From Tsukamurella sp. PLM1 (GTDB lineage: Bacteria > Actinomycetota > Actinomycetes > Mycobacteriales > Mycobacteriaceae), in the NCBI RefSeq assembly GCF_023168325.1, contig NZ_AP025688.1, positions 1,240,001-1,304,000 of the forward strand: a stretch of DNA of 64,000 nucleotides, read 5' to 3'. Of the stretch, positions 38,334 to 46,702 are shown piece by piece (positions within the stretch are counted from its first letter, which is position 1; the number at the start of each line of letters is the position of its first letter). A program made the position numbers and the translations under genes. The notes under the pieces were generated by a model. It ran no database searches, was not told the origin of the DNA, and saw only the letters and a program-made list of their open reading frames with translations.

Positions 38334-39381
38334 GGGGACCTGCCGGGGCGGCCGAGGGCTTCGCCGGTGCCGGCTTGCCGGCCGGTGCCGGAGACGCCTT
38401 CGCAGCGGGTGCTGGCTTCGCGCTCGAGGCCGCGGGCTTCGCCGCCGAGGCAGGGTCCGGCTTCGCATTCGGCGCGGGTTTCGCGGCGGGTGCGGGCTTG
38501 ACCTGCTCGCTTGTGCGTGCGGCGACGGCGGTGTTCGGGGTCGCCGCCAACGCGGGCGGGTTCGGATCGGCGCGGACCTTGGGCGGGTTCACCGGCGGAT
38601 CGTTCGCATCCCGGCGCAGGGACAGCGGTGTCCCGTACGCGGTGGTGGAGATGTCGCCGTGATCGGTGGACAGTGTCGCGACCGCCCACATCACGATCTG
38701 CGCGGCCCAGCAGGCGTCCATCCGCACCATCGTCTCCCGGACCACGACGTACCCGGACTTGCCGGTCAACGACTTCTTGGCCAGGGCCTGCTCTTTCGAT
38801 CCGCCCGCGGCGATGGTCCCCTGGATCGTCCCCGAAACGGTGGTGGTGCCGCCGCCGGTGCCGGAGATGCCTTCGGTGACGGAGGCGTTCACTGATCCGT
38901 TGCCCTGTCCGCCGTTCGAGCCGCCCTGACCGCCGGCGGTCACCCCTTGTTGAGATGACAACGAGGGGGTCAGCGAGTAGTTCCCGGCCTGCGAAAGGGT
39001 GCCGCCCAGCTGGATCTGCTGCGGCGACGCCCCGCACGCCAGAGTTGTGCCGACGGTGATCGTGGCGCTGCGGACCTTCACCTTCGGCGGCTTCTTCGGA
39101 TCCTTGACCTCGATCACCGCCCGCCCGGCCATCGACAACGCCGCCTGATACGACTGCGGTGATCCACCCAGCGGAACCAGGCTGCGGGCGTTCATCCCGA
39201 ACAACTCCGCCCGGACGATGAACCCGTCGGCGTCTTCCTGCGCTCGGGCCTTGTCCGCGAACACGCCCGTCCGGACCGCGCCCATCTTCGGCATCGGATC
39301 CGGCGCCACCGGATCGGCTGCGACCACACCACCGGCCAACGTGACCCCGGCGGCTACCACGACCGCGCCGACTTTGCGCAT
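38326..39381 (-). CDS. MspA-like porin with long Pro/Ala/Lys-rich C-terminal tail
   Basis: A 351-residue exported protein. Signal peptide: MRKVGAVVVAAGVTLAGGVV with cleavage near VAADP. The body (residues 30-260) resembles MspA-family mycomembrane channels: RAELFGMNARSLVPLGG, Gly/Ser/Asn-rich strands through the middle, an export motif GYVVVRETMVRMDACWAAQI and the final strand DISTTAYGTPLSL. From about residue 275 a tail of KPAPA-type repeats follows, absent from classical MspA (about 184-residue mature protein). Such tails can span periplasm or bind the cell wall. It is the first gene of the five-gene minus-strand set ending in toxin and immunity. ATG 39381 fits the signal peptide; a cytoplasmic extension from an ATG near 39465 in another frame is possible. 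Confidence 0.7.
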   Translation of the reverse strand: MRKVGAVVVAAGVTLAGGVVAADPVAPDPMPKMGAVRTGVFADKARAQEDADGFIVRAELFGMNARSLVPLGGSPQSYQAALSMAGRAVIEVKDPKKPPKVKVRSATITVGTTLACGASPQQIQLGGTLSQAGNYSLTPSLSSQQGVTAGGQGGSNGGQGNGSVNASVTEGISGTGGGTTTVSGTIQGTIAAGGSKEQALAKKSLTGKSGYVVVRETMVRMDACWAAQIVMWAVATLSTDHGDISTTAYGTPLSLRRDANDPPVNPPKVRADPNPPALAATPNTAVAARTSEQVKPAPAAKPAPNAKPDPASAAKPAASSAKPAPAAKASPAPAGKPAPAKPSAAPAGPRG

Positions 39382-39739
39382 GTCCGCGCGCCGTAACCGG
39401 TCACGCTGCTGCGATTCAAGATTCCGCGCCGTTTCTCTCGGTTCACCTGCGTGTCCGCCATGCCGCCCCCTTGTAGCTCAGATTTACTTCAGTCACATAC
39501 GCAACTTGGGTAACACTGAAGCAGCAGTCGAGGGTTTACACCAGTATCGTTATTGAATCGCAATGTAGGCAGTCAGGCTAACGACCACTGTGGAATCGCA
39601 TATCCGCAGGCGGAGGGGGTGTTGCAACTCGCGCGCGTTGTGAATGTGATCTGTGCCATGGGTGTGCCGGTCGCGCCACACCTAGTCCGCGCGGCAGGTC
39701 ATGCGCCACTGGAGCTTGACTCGGTTGCGCGGATAGTTG
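39382..39739. other. Intergenic region before the kinase cluster, no supported gene
   Basis: About 360 bases, relatively AT-rich around 39480-39560, which must hold the promoter of the porin-toxin set on the minus strand. An open frame from 39553 on the plus strand (105 codons) runs through the kinase leader repeat and has no protein-like features, so I do not call it. Confidence 0.5.
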
Positions 39740-39866
39740 GCAAGCCTCGACCGATCAACTCAGTGAGAAGCTATCGGCTGGCGCCCGCCACCGATTCCCT
39801 AGCCGAAACACCTTCTGACCTGCCAACCCTCCGGCGCCGCCACGCGTCGCCTGCCAGAATCGGACG
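39740..39866 (+). repeat. Kinase leader repeat, intact copy
   Basis: The 127 bases before kinase 1 are repeated before kinase 2. Segment one (39740-39768, GCAAGCCTCGACCGATCAAC onward) recurs at 41409-41437 with one difference in 29 bases. Segment two (from about 39773 to the start codon) recurs at 42184-42283. In this copy the two segments are contiguous. It presumably holds the promoter and RBS of kinase 1. Confidence 0.8.
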
Positions 39867-41330
39867 GTGAGCATCACCGAGATCGCCGGGTACCGCGTCG
39901 TCCGTCAGCTGGGTGCTGGCGGCATGGGGCAGGTGTTCCTAGTTCAGCACCCGCGGCTGCCGCGTCAGGACGCGCTGAAGCTTTTGGATGCCGGCGTCTC
40001 GCGCAACGATGACTTCAAGTCGCGGTTCCTGCGTGAAGCGGACCTGCTGGCGCAGCTGTCGCACCAGAACATCGTCACGCTGTACGACCGTGGCCAGTTC
40101 GAGGACCGGTTGTGGATCACGATGGAGTACGTCGACGGCACGGATGCGGCCGAGCTGGTGAAGGCGCACGGGGCGCTTGACCCGACCCTCGCGCTGGAAC
40201 TGGTTACCGGGGCCGGGGCTGCCCTGGACTATGCGTGGCGCAAGCAGCGGATCACGCACCGGGACGTCAAGCCCGCGAACATCTTGCTCGGCGTGGACGG
40301 CGCCGAGCTCGAGGTGGTGAAGCTCGCGGACTTCGGCATCGCCAAGGCCGCAGGCGAGGCCACCTCGCTGACATCGACGGGCATCACCGTCGGGACGATG
40401 CAGTACATCAGCCCCGAGGCGATCGAGGGCGAGGACCTCGACAACTGCGCGGATATCTACTCGCTGGGTTGCACTGCGTTCCATCTGCTCACCGGGCAGC
40501 CACCGTTCACGGGCAAGTCGATCACCGCGTTGATGAACGCCCACCTGACGCAGGATGCGCCGTCGGTGGGCGAGGTGGCGCCACAGCTGCCGTCCGAGCT
40601 GGATGCGGTGTTCGCGAAGGTTCTGGCGAAGAGCCCGGGTGACCGGTACCAGAGCTGCGCGGAGTTCGTCGATGCGCTGCGCGCCGCGCTGGAGGATCAG
40701 CTCGGCGACACGCGCGCGATCGTGGTGCCGGCGGTGCCGAAGCGGGAGATCGCGCCGGACGCGGTGACCGAGTTGCGCCCCGCGACGGGGCAGACCGAGG
40801 CCGAGGCGACGCAGTTGCGACCTGCGGCGGAACCTGCTGCCCCGCTACGCAAGTCGAGGGTGGTGCCGATCCTGGCTGCTGTCGTCGCTGTGCTGGCGGT
40901 TGCGGCGACGGGGCTTGGCGTCTACGTCAGCCGGTCGGGTGAGGGGGAGCCGCCGGCGGCGGCGGTGACGAGCTCCATGACGACTGTGCCGCCGGTTCCG
41001 ACGGTCACGGTGAGGGTAACACCGTCGACGACGACCGCGACCGCGGTGCCGACGACAGTGGTGCCGGTGACGACCTATACGACGCCGACGACTCAGGCGG
41101 TTGTTCAAGAGTACGAAGGCGGTTCTTGCACGCAAGCACAATGGAATGACAGGTCTCAGGACGGAACCCTGTTGTGCTACTCCAGGACCAGCACATGGTG
41201 GCGATTCATTTCACCGGCGCAGGTCGGAACTCGATGCTCGCCACAAGGAGCCAGAGTGAAGGTGACCAGCACCGACGGCATCGCGGTGTGCACCGTGCGC
41301 GGCGCAGGCGCATTGATCTGGGTCTGGTAG
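39867..41330 (+). CDS. PknB-type transmembrane Ser/Thr protein kinase (copy 1)
   Basis: Eukaryotic-like kinase of 487 residues. Kinase domain (residues 9-275): Gly loop LGAGGMGQVF, catalytic Lys 38, THRDVKPAN with Asp 133, DFG Asp 155, activation loop with TSLTSTGITVGTMQYISPEA. Then a charged linker, one TM near residues 332-354 (VVPILAAVVAVLAVAATGLG), a Thr/Val/Pro-rich stalk, and a 75-residue ectodomain with four Cys (GSCTQAQWND, GTLLCYS, GTRCSPQG, GIAVCTV) ending in WVW. GTG 39867 opens the frame. The kinase domain is nearly identical to copy 2, 2.4 kb downstream, while the ectodomains differ, so the pair should sense different signals and share substrates. Intact frame. Confidence 0.93.
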   Translation: MSITEIAGYRVVRQLGAGGMGQVFLVQHPRLPRQDALKLLDAGVSRNDDFKSRFLREADLLAQLSHQNIVTLYDRGQFEDRLWITMEYVDGTDAAELVKAHGALDPTLALELVTGAGAALDYAWRKQRITHRDVKPANILLGVDGAELEVVKLADFGIAKAAGEATSLTSTGITVGTMQYISPEAIEGEDLDNCADIYSLGCTAFHLLTGQPPFTGKSITALMNAHLTQDAPSVGEVAPQLPSELDAVFAKVLAKSPGDRYQSCAEFVDALRAALEDQLGDTRAIVVPAVPKREIAPDAVTELRPATGQTEAEATQLRPAAEPAAPLRKSRVVPILAAVVAVLAVAATGLGVYVSRSGEGEPPAAAVTSSMTTVPPVPTVTVRVTPSTTTATAVPTTVVPVTTYTTPTTQAVVQEYEGGSCTQAQWNDRSQDGTLLCYSRTSTWWRFISPAQVGTRCSPQGARVKVTSTDGIAVCTVRGAGALIWVW

Positions 41331-41408
41331 TTACTAGTCGGCTGACGGGGCCTATGTCGCCCACGACGCAAGGTAGTTCGGGAGATGCCCCAGTTTCGAG
41401 GACAGTTT

Positions 41409-41437
41409 GCAAGCCTCGACCGATCAGCTCAGTGAGA
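41409..41437 (+). repeat. Kinase leader repeat, detached first segment before fic
   Basis: 28 of 29 bases match 39740-39768. Here the homology stops at 41437 and resumes only after the fic gene at 42184, so about 745 bases including fic separate the two halves of the second leader copy. The remaining 79 bases between kinase 1 and this segment hold no gene. Confidence 0.8.
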
Positions 41438-41518
41438 CGAGCATGGACCGCCGTGCCCCCACGCTCTGTCCGTGCGCCGAAGCCTGCGCCGCCGCCCCGC
41501 CGACTACGCTGAAACGCC

Positions 41519-42174
41519 ATGGGCAACGAGAACCTCACCGTAGGAGACCTGGCCGGCGTGGTGTACTCCTCGGGCAAGGTCTTCGACGGGCTGTCCACCG
41601 GCCGGCTCGACACGGAGAACTTCCTCCGCTCGGGCAACCTCGACGGCGTCACCTCCCGGCACGACCTCAACCTCCTCGAGGATCTGCGTGACGCCGCCCA
41701 GTACGTGATCGACAACCTGGGTGCCCGCGTGGACGTCGACTTCGTCCGCGGTCTCAACGCCACTCTCACTCGAAGCGGGTCGATCGAGCCCGGCAGGTTC
41801 CGCCGCGCCGACGCGGGCATCGGTGTTGACACGGTCTACGGCCGGCACGAGCCGCCTGCCCAGACTCACGCCACGCTGCAGGCCGTGATCGACGCCGCTC
41901 TCGGCCGGGCCGGCGTTCGCGAACAGGCGATCGCGCTGTTCGTCACGCTGGCGAAGGCGCAGCCCTTCGGGGACGGCAACAAGCGCACAGCCCTCTTCTC
42001 GGCCAACGCGGTGCTGCTCGGCTCTGGCGAAAGGATGGTATTGACCATCCCCGTCGACGCGACAGACCCCGATGTCGCGAGGAGTTCAGCGACCGCCTCG
42101 CTCGCGCCTACGTCGACGGCGAGAACGAGCCGGTTGAGGCAATGCTGCGCGAGCAGGGAATCACGGCGCTCTGA
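41519..42174 (+). CDS. Fic/Doc-family protein with altered catalytic motif, frame broken once
   Basis: Fic proteins transfer AMP or other phosphate-containing groups to protein hydroxyls. About 218 residues after joining (one base missing near 42083; exactly 219 codons, stop TGA 42172-42174). An N-terminal helical part (TVGDLAGVVYSSGKVFDGLS) leads to the core with IEPGRFRRADAGI and the active-site loop AQPFGDGNKRTALFSANAV. The canonical motif is HPFx(D/E)GNxR; here the His position holds Gln, with the rest of the anion-hole loop kept. The protein may be catalytically altered or a binding variant. No inhibitory helix motif is evident. It sits between two nearly identical kinases and inside their duplicated leader, suggesting a regulatory or toxin-like link to them. 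Confidence 0.85.
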
Positions 42175-42183
42175 CGCTGAGCG

Positions 42184-42283
42184 GGCTACCGACTGGCGTC
42201 CGCCACCGATTCCCTAGCCGAAACACCTTGTGGCCTGCCAACCCTCCGGTTCCCCTACACGCGTCGCCTGCCAGAATCGGACG
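42184..42283 (+). repeat. Kinase leader repeat, second segment before kinase 2
   Basis: About 100 bases closely matching 39773-39866, including CACCGATTCCCTAGCCGAAA and CCTGCCAGAATCGGACG right before the GTG start. It begins 9 bases after the fic stop. Its copy upstream of kinase 1 is joined directly to segment one. Confidence 0.8.
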
Positions 42284-43763
42284 GTGAGCATCTCAGAGAT
42301 CGCCGGGTATCGCGTTGTCCGTCAACTCGGCGCGGGCGGGATGGGGCAGGTGTTCCTGGTTCAGCACCCTCGCCTCCCGCGTCAGGACGCGCTCAAGCTC
42401 CTGGACGCAGGGGTCTCGCGTAACGACGACTTCAAGCTCCGGTTCCAGCGAGAGGCGGACCTGCTGGCTCAGCTGTCGCACCAGAACATTGTCACGCTGC
42501 ACGACCGTGGCCAGTTCGAGGACCGGTTGTGGATCACAATGGAGTACGTCGACGGCACCGATGCTGGCGAGCTCGTGAAGACGCACGGCGCGCTCGATCC
42601 GACTCTCGCGCTTGAGCTGATCACCGGGGCCGGTGCGGCGTTAGACTACGCGTGGCGCAAGCAGCGGATCACGCACCGGGATGTGAAGCCCGCCAACATC
42701 CTGCTCGGCGTCGACGGCGGCGAGCTCGAGGCGGTGAAGCTCGCGGACTTCGGCATCGCCAAGGCGGCAGGAGAGGCGACGTCGCTCACCAGTACCGGGA
42801 TCACCGTCGGGACGATGCAGTACATCTCGCCGGAGGCGATCGAGGAGGACCTCGACAACCGCGCGGACATCTACTCGCTGGGCTGCACCGCGTTCCACCT
42901 GCTCACGAGCCGGCCCCGTACTCGGGCAAGTCGATCACCGCCCTGATGAACGCCCACCTGACGCAGACCCCGCCCCAGGTGAGCGAGGTCGCGCCGGAGC
43001 TACCGGCCGAGCTCGACGCGGTGTTCATGAAGGTGCTGGCGAAGAGCCCGAACGACCGGTACCAGTCGTGCGCGGAGTTCGTCGATGCGCTGCGGGCCGC
43101 GCTCGAGAATCAGCTCAGTGACACGCGCGTGATCGTGGTGCCAGCGGTGCCGAAGCGGGAGCTCGCACCGGATGCGGTGACGGAACTCCGGGCCACTGAA
43201 CCGGACGCCGAGGCGACGCAGTTGCGAGCTGCGGCGGAACCCGCTGCCCTAGCGCGGAAGTCGCGCACCGTGCCGATCCTGGCGGCTGTCGTCGCGGTGC
43301 TGGCGGTCGCGGCGTCGGTGCTCGGTGTGTACGTCACCCGGTCAGGTTGGGGAGAGGCACCCGCTGCGGTAACCAGCTCAACGACGACGGTGCCGCCGGC
43401 ACCGGTCGTGACTGTGAGCATGACGCCGCCGACGACAACCACCACGGTGTCTACGACGACGACGGAGCCGATCGTGACGACGACGTTGCGAGTGGTGCCT
43501 ACTACTAACCCTCCTGCAGTCGCCCAGTCGGAAGTCGCGGGGGCGAACTGCAACCCGGGGATTCAGCAAGACTCGGCGGACGGAACGATGTATTGCAGCG
43601 GCCTTGACGGCGTGTGGATCAGCAAAACCGCCGAGCTCCGACCTCCGGTGCGAATCGGAACGGCCTGCTCGAGCCCAGGTGCTCAAGCGCCTGCGGCGGG
43701 ACGAACGGCGAAGGTACCGCGATTTGCAAGATCGGCCCAACTGGCACCTACGCCTGGGGATAG
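42284..43763 (+). CDS. PknB-type transmembrane Ser/Thr protein kinase (copy 2), frame broken twice
   Basis: Paralogue of copy 1: about 493 residues after adding one base near 42912 and one near 43690 (exactly 494 codons, stop TAG 43761-43763). The kinase domain keeps LGAGGMGQVF, HRDVKPAN, DFGIAKA and GTMQYISPEA and differs from copy 1 at only scattered residues; HLTQTPPQVSEVAPELPAEL and the TM (VPILAAVVAVLAVAASVLGV) are also shared. After the TM the sequences part: a Thr-rich stalk (TTTTTVSTTTT) and a different four-Cys ectodomain (GANCNPGIQQ, GTMYCSG, GTACSSPG, GTAICKIG) ending TYAWG. Copy 1 has the same Cys spacing pattern but different content. Identical breaks in unrelated neighbours suggest that these are sequence errors, though decay of one copy cannot be excluded. 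Confidence 0.87.
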
Positions 43764-43999
43764 CGCCTTGGGCACACGGGAGTTCGCACGCTGCGTCGCC
43801 GTTGTTGGCTCTATTGCGCAGGTCCTGGGATCGTGTTTCGAATGTCGCTACATGCGGCAACGCGTGCAGCTCAGCAGCACAGCGGGGTTTCCTCCGAGCA
43901 GGCACCGGGCGTACCTCCGGGCCGCGGCGCCCGACCGGACATTGCGCTCACCGAACGTTGAATCTTCTAATTTTAGCCGAACGAAGGTATTCTGGCGGC

Positions 44000-44055
44000 G
44001 AGTCTGGGGAGCAACCACCTCACCTGCCCACGCCAGCAGCGTTCTCCCCAGACTC
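44000..44055. repeat. 12-bp inverted repeat with 32-base loop after kinase 2
   Basis: GAGTCTGGGGAG (44000-44011) and CTCCCCAGACTC (44044-44055) are perfectly complementary. It lies in a 357-base gap (43764-44120) with no supported gene, at the junction between accessory and core genes. It could be a terminator for kinase 2 or a remnant element end. No IS features are near. Confidence 0.6.
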
Positions 44056-44120
44056 TCACCCCCGCCGCTGATCGCGGTACTCGCTGGCCCCGGCGACGAC
44101 GCTCATGCTTAGCTGGGCGC

Positions 44121-44645
44121 ATGACCATCCCCGGAAACTCCGCCGCTCCCGGCGCCGCCGAGGTGCTCAGGCAGCCGGCTCATCAGGTCTCGCCCCGCGC
44201 GAAGACGTGGTGGACGGTGCGCGCCGCCCTGCGCTGGGCCGTGCTGATCATCCCGGTCGTCGTCGTGCTGGCCGTGATCCCCGCGGTCCCGTGGTTCTGG
44301 GCGCTCCTCGCCTTCGTGGTGCTCGCCGCGGCCGCCGCGGCGCACCTGATCGTGATGCCCCGGTTCCGGTACGCCTTCCACCGCTGGGAGATCAACGCGG
44401 TGGCGGTCTACTCCCAGGCGGGCTGGCTCACGCGCACCCGGGTGCTCATCCCGATCTCCCGGGTGCAGGTGATCGACACGGTGGCGGGGCCGCTGGAGCG
44501 CTCGTTCGGCCTCTCGACGGTGACGGTGACCACCGCTTCGTCCGCCGGCACCGTCCGGATCTCGGGCCTGCCCACCGAGACCGCCCAGTCGATCGCGGCG
44601 GGCCTCACCGTGAGCGCGGCGGAGGACACCGATGACGCGACCTGA
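44121..44645 (+). CDS. PH-domain (bPH2, YdbS-like) membrane protein
   Basis: A 174-residue protein with two TM helices at about residues 38-75 (WAVLIIPVVVVLAVIPAV and WALLAFVVLAAAAAAHLIV) followed by a bacterial pleckstrin-homology-like domain (FHRWEINAVAVYSQAGWLTR, ISRVQVIDTVAGPLERSFGL, VTVTTASSAGTVRISGLP). The next gene, with the same domain type, starts 14 bases inside its 3' end, the usual YdbS-YdbT pairing. Function of the pair is unknown; in Bacillus YdbS/YdbT relate to envelope or antimicrobial stress. Confidence 0.85.
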   Translation: MTIPGNSAAPGAAEVLRQPAHQVSPRAKTWWTVRAALRWAVLIIPVVVVLAVIPAVPWFWALLAFVVLAAAAAAHLIVMPRFRYAFHRWEINAVAVYSQAGWLTRTRVLIPISRVQVIDTVAGPLERSFGLSTVTVTTASSAGTVRISGLPTETAQSIAAGLTVSAAEDTDDAT

Positions 44646-46171
44646 CGAGCAGTACTGGAACCGCCTGTCGGCGTGGGGGATCGGTACCCGCGTGATCAAG
44701 GCACTGCCCTCCCTGATCCCCGCCCTGATCGGCGTCTTCTTCGTGGGCCGCAGCGCCGGACCGGTGTTCTTCATCGTCGCCGGCCTCGCGCTCAGCGTGC
44801 TTGTGGGCCTCCTGCCGTGGCTCACCACCCGGTGGCGCGTCACCGACGATCAGCTCGAACTCCGGCACGGCCTGGTGCGCCGCATCTCCGCCACCGCCAG
44901 GCGCGACCGCATCCGCAGTGTCGACGTCACCGCCGGCCCGCTGGAGCGCGTCCTCGGCCTCCGCAAGGTGGTCGTCGGCACCGGCGTCGGGGGTAAGGAG
45001 TCGGCGCTCACGATCGACCCGATCCCCGCCGCGCAGGCCGAACAGCTCGGCCGGGACCTGTTGCGGCGCACCGCCGCGGATGCGGCACCGTCGGACCCGG
45101 CGACGGGCGCCGAGCAGCCCGAGCAACCGATCGCCCAGCCGGCCCCGGAGGAGGAACTGGCCCGGCTTCGGCCCGGGTGGATCCGCTTCGCGCCGTACTC
45201 GCTCACGGGTTTCGCGTTCGTGGCGGCCGGTGCGGGCATCGGGTTCCGCATCGTCGACGAGGCGGGGTTTCTCGAGCGCGGCTCGGACCTCGCCCGGTCG
45301 TGGCTGAGCGGTCTCATCGATCTCGGTGTGGCAGTGCTCGTCCCGCTGGGGCTGGTGGTGCTCGTCGCGCTGTCGATGGTGGTGTCGGTCGTGGCGTACG
45401 TGCTCGCGTTCTGGGGGTTCCGCCTGGTCCGTCGTCCCGACGGTGCGCTCCACACCACCCGGGGCCTCATCTCCACCGTGGCGGCCACGATCGAACGCAA
45501 GCGCGTGCGCGGGATCCAGCTGCACGAGCCGGTTCTCATGCGACTGCCCGGCGGCGCGAAGCTCAAGGCGATCGCCACCGGCACCGACCGCAACCCCACG
45601 CTGCTGCCGCCGGCGCCGCGCGGAGGCGGTGCGCGTGGCGGACGACGTGCTCGGCCGGCCGGGCGCGACGGAGTCGGGCCTGCAGCCGCACGGCCGGGCG
45701 GCCCTGCGCCGCAGGTACACCCGTGCGGTGATCGGCTCGGCGGTCTGCGCGGCGCCGTTCGCGGCCCTGGCGATCGCGATGCTCGTCGCGGAACGCCGCG
45801 ACGACGTGTCCGGCGTGCCGGCCGGGTGGTGGGTGGTGCCCGCGGCGCTCGCGGTCGCCGTTCTGGCGCTGGCGGTTCCGCTGGCCCGGATCCGCTACGC
45901 GCACCTCGGCTCGGCCGTCCACGGCGGCATCACGGTGCTGGGGTCGGGCACGCTGGCGCGCACCCGCACCGTCCTCGAGTCCGACGGGGTGGTCGGCTTC
46001 GTCACCACGGAGACGTTCTTCCAGCGGCGCGCCGGCGTCGCGACGCTGCACATCGCCACGGCCGCAGGGGCGTTCGGGGCGACCGACGTGACGCCCGCGC
46101 GCGCGGCGGAGACGGCGCGCACCGTCGAACCCGCGATCGTGACGTCCTTCCTGACCGGTCCCGGGGAGTGA
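44632..46171 (+). CDS. YdbT-like PH-domain membrane protein, frame broken once
   Basis: About 513 residues with three bPH2 units. The first follows a TM pair (TTRWRVTDDQLELRHGLVRR, RIRSVDVTAGPLERVLGL), the second follows another TM pair (VVSVVAYVLAFWGFRLVR, RGIQLHEPVLMRLPGGAKL), and the third ends the protein (GITVLGSGTLARTRTVLE, VVGFVTTETFFQRRAG). The frame changes near 45625 in a GC-rich stretch (two bases missing or one extra). Each unit has the family pattern of a start strand plus I-x-x-V-D/Q. It overlaps the YdbS-like gene and is almost certainly its partner in the membrane. Confidence 0.85.
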
Positions 46172-46186
46172 GGGGGTGCCCTGCGG

Positions 46187-46665
46187 TCAGCGGGGCGTGA
46201 GCCGGTACAGCTTGATGGTGCGGCCGCCGGCCCAGTTCACGTAGTCGTCGTACGCCGGCCACACCGCGGTGACGGCGGGCCACAACCGCTTCCGGTCGGC
46301 CTCGGTGACGCGCTTGGCGCGCACGGGGATCCGGCGCGTGCCCAGCAGCACCTCGGCGTCCGGCGTGGCCTCCAGGTTGTACGACCACGCCGGATGGTGC
46401 TCCTGCCCGAAGTTCGAGGCGATCACCACGAAGTCGGCTCCGTCGCGCACGTACAGCAGCGGCACCGCCCGGGCGACGCCGCTGCGCCTGCCCACCGTGG
46501 TCAGCGTGAGCTGGGGAGCAGGGCCTCGGGCACGAGATGCACACGCCCGCCGGTGATCCGCGTGATGGCCTTGTCGAGCGGGACCGTCGCGCGGATCGCG
46601 CGCGACACGGCGCGGTGCCGGCCGAGCTGGAGGAACCGGGCCTTGAGATCGTCGGTGATCGCCAT
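46187..46665 (-). CDS. Deazaflavin (F420)-dependent nitroreductase family protein, frame broken once
   Basis: Ddn-like split-barrel reductase, about 159 residues after adding one base near 46505 (exactly 160 codons). Visible are LTTVGRRSGVARAVPLLYVR, GADFVVIASNFGQEHHPAW with the cofactor-contact region, and WSYNLEATPDAEVLLG, the family hallmark. A 25-residue amphipathic N-terminus precedes it. Mycobacteriales use many such enzymes with F420 for quinone and xenobiotic reduction. Substrate unknown. It converges with the YdbT-like gene, 15 bases apart. Confidence 0.85.
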
Positions 46666-46702
46666 GGCGGCAGTGTAGTGACCGCTGGTGCCGGACGCCG
46701 GG

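Noticed and set aside
39570..39590. Possible IdeR box (contains AGGCTAAC)
   Set aside because: Only about 10 of 19 consensus positions match and neither neighbour is iron-related.
39553..39870. 105-codon plus-strand ORF before kinase 1
   Set aside because: It runs through the leader repeat and past the kinase start; only the intact leader copy is open, and the translation has no protein-like features.
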